Part shown: in pieces, positions 62,571 to 64,000 of the stretch
How positions within the stretch are numbered: position 1 is the first letter of the stretch
Layout of the letters: each line of letters begins with the position of its first letter
NCBI RefSeq assembly: GCF_001590795.1
Contig: NZ_JXDL01000001.1
Coordinates: 7,093,296-7,157,295, forward strand
Source of the DNA: Bradyrhizobium sp. AT1
Lineage (GTDB): Bacteria > Pseudomonadota > Alphaproteobacteria > Rhizobiales > Xanthobacteraceae
Reading direction: 5' to 3'
Length of the DNA stretch: 64,000 nt
Program-made: the position numbers and the translations under genes
The notes under the pieces: model-generated
What the model was told of the DNA's origin: nothing
The model's input: the letters and a program-made list of their open reading frames with translations, nothing else
Databases searched by the model: none

Positions 62571-62828
62571 CTATCGGCCGGGTTGGGGTGGGGACGCGAC
62601 GAGGCAGGCCACGATGCGCCGGACCATCGGCAGCACCACGAGCAGTGTCGGGAAGGCCACCAGCCAGGACAGCGCCCAGGCCCCTGGCCACGTCGCCAGG
62701 AACGCCGGCGTTGCTCCTAAGCTCCGGAGCGTCGAAATGACCGACACAACGGCCGTCATGAGGATGGACAGCACGAATGGCATCACGATCGGCGCATAGC
62801 GCGCCGGCAGTTTGCGAACCGCAATCAT
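62571..62828 (-). CDS. DUF2798 small membrane protein
   Basis: 85 residues with two helices (APIVMPFVLSILMTAVVSVI and WALSWLVAFPTLLVVLPMV) and KLPARY before the first, the DUF2798 pattern. Function unknown. It converges on the ClC gene with 7 bases between stops. Confidence 0.83.
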   Translation of the reverse strand: MIAVRKLPARYAPIVMPFVLSILMTAVVSVISTLRSLGATPAFLATWPGAWALSWLVAFPTLLVVLPMVRRIVACLVASPPQPGR

Positions 62829-63121
62829 CTGGTTTCTCTTGGGAAAAGGACGCGTCGATCACGTTGAACCCTGCAAATGGCATCGATCCCGACGGCGTCG
62901 GTTGATGCGTTGGTTCACGTAAAACGCTTACGGCGACCGAAAAACGGTGCGGCTGTTCATTATCCGCTCAGGTTCGATGGTTCAAGCTGCGATCTGGTCG
63001 TTTGGTTTATAATCGTTCAAAGCGTGGCAGATTGCCGCGAACGTGAAACCATCTCAATGGTTGGCGCGTTACAAACTGTTTGCTTACTTATTTTTTTGGC
63101 CGAGAACAGAGGAAGATCAAG

Positions 63122-63517
63122 ATGAGTGATGGACCGATGAAATCCGCAGCCGGCCGCAACACGGTCCTGGCGGCGTTCGCAAGCGTGGCGCTGCTCGCAA
63201 CCTCGGTGTCGCCCTCGGCCGCGGCGGAGCCGGTATCCGCAAAGCCTGTCACGGCCGGGCAGGGCTCCTCCGACGTCACCGATTTCAGCGCGGCCCGGCG
63301 CCGCTACTATCGACGCGGCCCGAATGCGGCAGGTCTTGCCTTCATGGGCGCCGCGGCGGGTATCATCGGCGGGGTGATCGCGGAGCAGCGGCGCCGCGAC
63401 TACTACGAGAACCGCTATTATTACGGCTCGCGTCCTTACTACGGCGGTCCGGGCTATTACGGCGGTGGCGGCTATTACGGCGGCGGCAGTCCCTTCTATT
63501 ACGATCCGGGATACTGA
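63122..63517 (+). CDS. Exported Gly/Tyr-rich protein
   Basis: 131 residues; ATG 63122, with GAGGAAGATCAAG before it, and a leader (AAFASVALLATSVSPSAAA). A hydrophobic Gly segment (GLAFMGAAAGIIGGVIA) precedes a Tyr-Gly tail of repeats such as YYGGPGYYGGGGYYGGG. Probably a surface or periplasmic structural protein. Function unknown. A terminator follows. Confidence 0.72.
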   Translation: MSDGPMKSAAGRNTVLAAFASVALLATSVSPSAAAEPVSAKPVTAGQGSSDVTDFSAARRRYYRRGPNAAGLAFMGAAAGIIGGVIAEQRRRDYYENRYYYGSRPYYGGPGYYGGGGYYGGGSPFYYDPGY

Positions 63518-63555
63518 GCGGCTGTTTTCAACGCGGCCCTGGAAAGGGTTGCGCG

Positions 63556-63586
63556 AAAGGGCGGTGCTTTTGCGCCGCCCTTTTTT
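63556..63586 (+). terminator. Intrinsic terminator of the Gly/Tyr-rich gene
   Basis: AAAGGGCGGTGC (63556-63567) and GCGCCGCCCTTT (63572-63583) pair with one G-U, and T-run is 63581-63586. About 40 bases after the stop. Confidence 0.85.
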
Positions 63587-63603
63587 GTTGCATCGGTACC
63601 TTT

Positions 63604-63691
63604 GTAGCCCGGATGGAGCGCGGCGCAATCCGGGGCCGCTCGCCCGGCATTTGGCATCCTCCCGGATTGCGCTGCGCTCCATCCGGGCTAC
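63604..63691. repeat. Dispersed palindrome, GTAGCCCGGATGGAGCGC type
   Basis: GTAGCCCGGATGGAGCGCGG and its inverse CTGCGCTCCATCCGGGCTAC enclose about 35 bases. Both arms share GCAATCCGG/CCGGATTGC. A common intergenic repeat of alphaproteobacteria. Confidence 0.8.
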
Positions 63692-64000
63692 GGCACCGTG
63701 CCTGTGTCGGCCTCTGTCAATCCCTCCGGCCGAAAATATTCCACTTTACCGAAATTCGGTTTCGGCGTATGTGTGTCGTCCATCCCGGCTCACCAAGAGG
63801 GGCGATCTCGTCGTCGTCTTGATCGCGAGCCGGGGTTGCGGTGGACGCGGCAGCGTCGGCACGATGGGCGCGGGCAGGGCGGGTAGTCCCTGTGAGCCCG
63901 AGGCTTCGTGCGGACGACGGCGCTGCTAGGTTCGTCTCGTCTGTAAGTTTCCGGTTCCGTGTACAGGGCCGGGAATACTGCGGGCGACATGGCGGGCCGT
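63692..64000. other. End of window, no gene supported
   Basis: Frames here are short and overlap. Codon use and leader features are absent, and no repeat or RNA was recognised. The 3' end may be the start of a feature beyond the window. Confidence 0.4.

Noticed and set aside
63465..63929. 154-codon plus-strand frame near the window end
   Set aside because: It runs through a terminator and a dispersed palindrome.

Overview
The window is high-GC bacterial DNA from an alphaproteobacterium, most likely Bradyrhizobium or a close Rhizobiales relative. The support is the codon use, the many short exported proteins, the families of dispersed intergenic palindromes, the group III globin, the GrlR-like and DUF2798 small proteins, and a XoxF-type methanol dehydrogenase followed by glutathione-linked formaldehyde oxidation. 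Species was not determined. No tRNA, rRNA, CRISPR array, transposase or integrase was seen.

Layout. 1-1.3 kb: end of a branched-chain amino-acid type ABC operon (livG, livF). 1.3-6.2 kb: a GGDEF/EAL protein and small exported or low-complexity proteins, one resembling the first part of a TonB receptor plug. 6.3-9.2 kb: tungstate binding protein tupA and permease tupB facing each other with overlapping 3' ends, then pstS. 9.5-11 kb: 3-hydroxybutyryl-CoA dehydrogenase and a truncated hemoglobin. 11.2-49.4 kb: a long quinoprotein and lanthanide island. 49.5-64 kb: ordinary genome, with a GrlR-like protein, a GH1 glycosidase, a lower-GC potassium-channel-like gene, a thiolase, HU, lon with hsp20, a DUF892 protein, MarC, a class II aldolase and a ClC channel.

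The island. It holds three PQQ alcohol dehydrogenases (12037, xoxF at 20107, 26492). All three keep the Asp-x-Asp signature that marks lanthanide dependence. Around them are cytochromes c (xoxG and one at 26124), MoxJ-like binding proteins, a lanmodulin homologue (28499), a pqqA peptide gene too short for standard ORF calling (29591), and an SsuABC-type importer. There are also the accessory families that travel with quinoproteins: a SoxYZ-like carrier, a SoxH-like metallohydrolase, a CxxxCW rhodanese-like protein, and a five-gene ABC operon with a beta-propeller and a LivJ-like binding protein. A NarL-type two-component system and a TonB receptor close the island. Formaldehyde from methanol would be handled by Gfa, glutathione-dependent formaldehyde dehydrogenase and S-formylglutathione hydrolase, all present. 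A molybdenum-hydroxylase-type aldehyde oxidoreductase pair (14313-17085) may oxidise other aldehydes.

How the parts may fit: the TonB receptor and ABC systems could bring in the metal, lanmodulin would buffer it in the periplasm, the quinoproteins would oxidise methanol or other alcohols, cytochromes would carry electrons, and the cytoplasmic glutathione route would take formaldehyde to formate. The lanthanide uptake roles are inference from gene content; the dehydrogenase metal signatures and the lanmodulin EF-hand layout are visible in the sequence.
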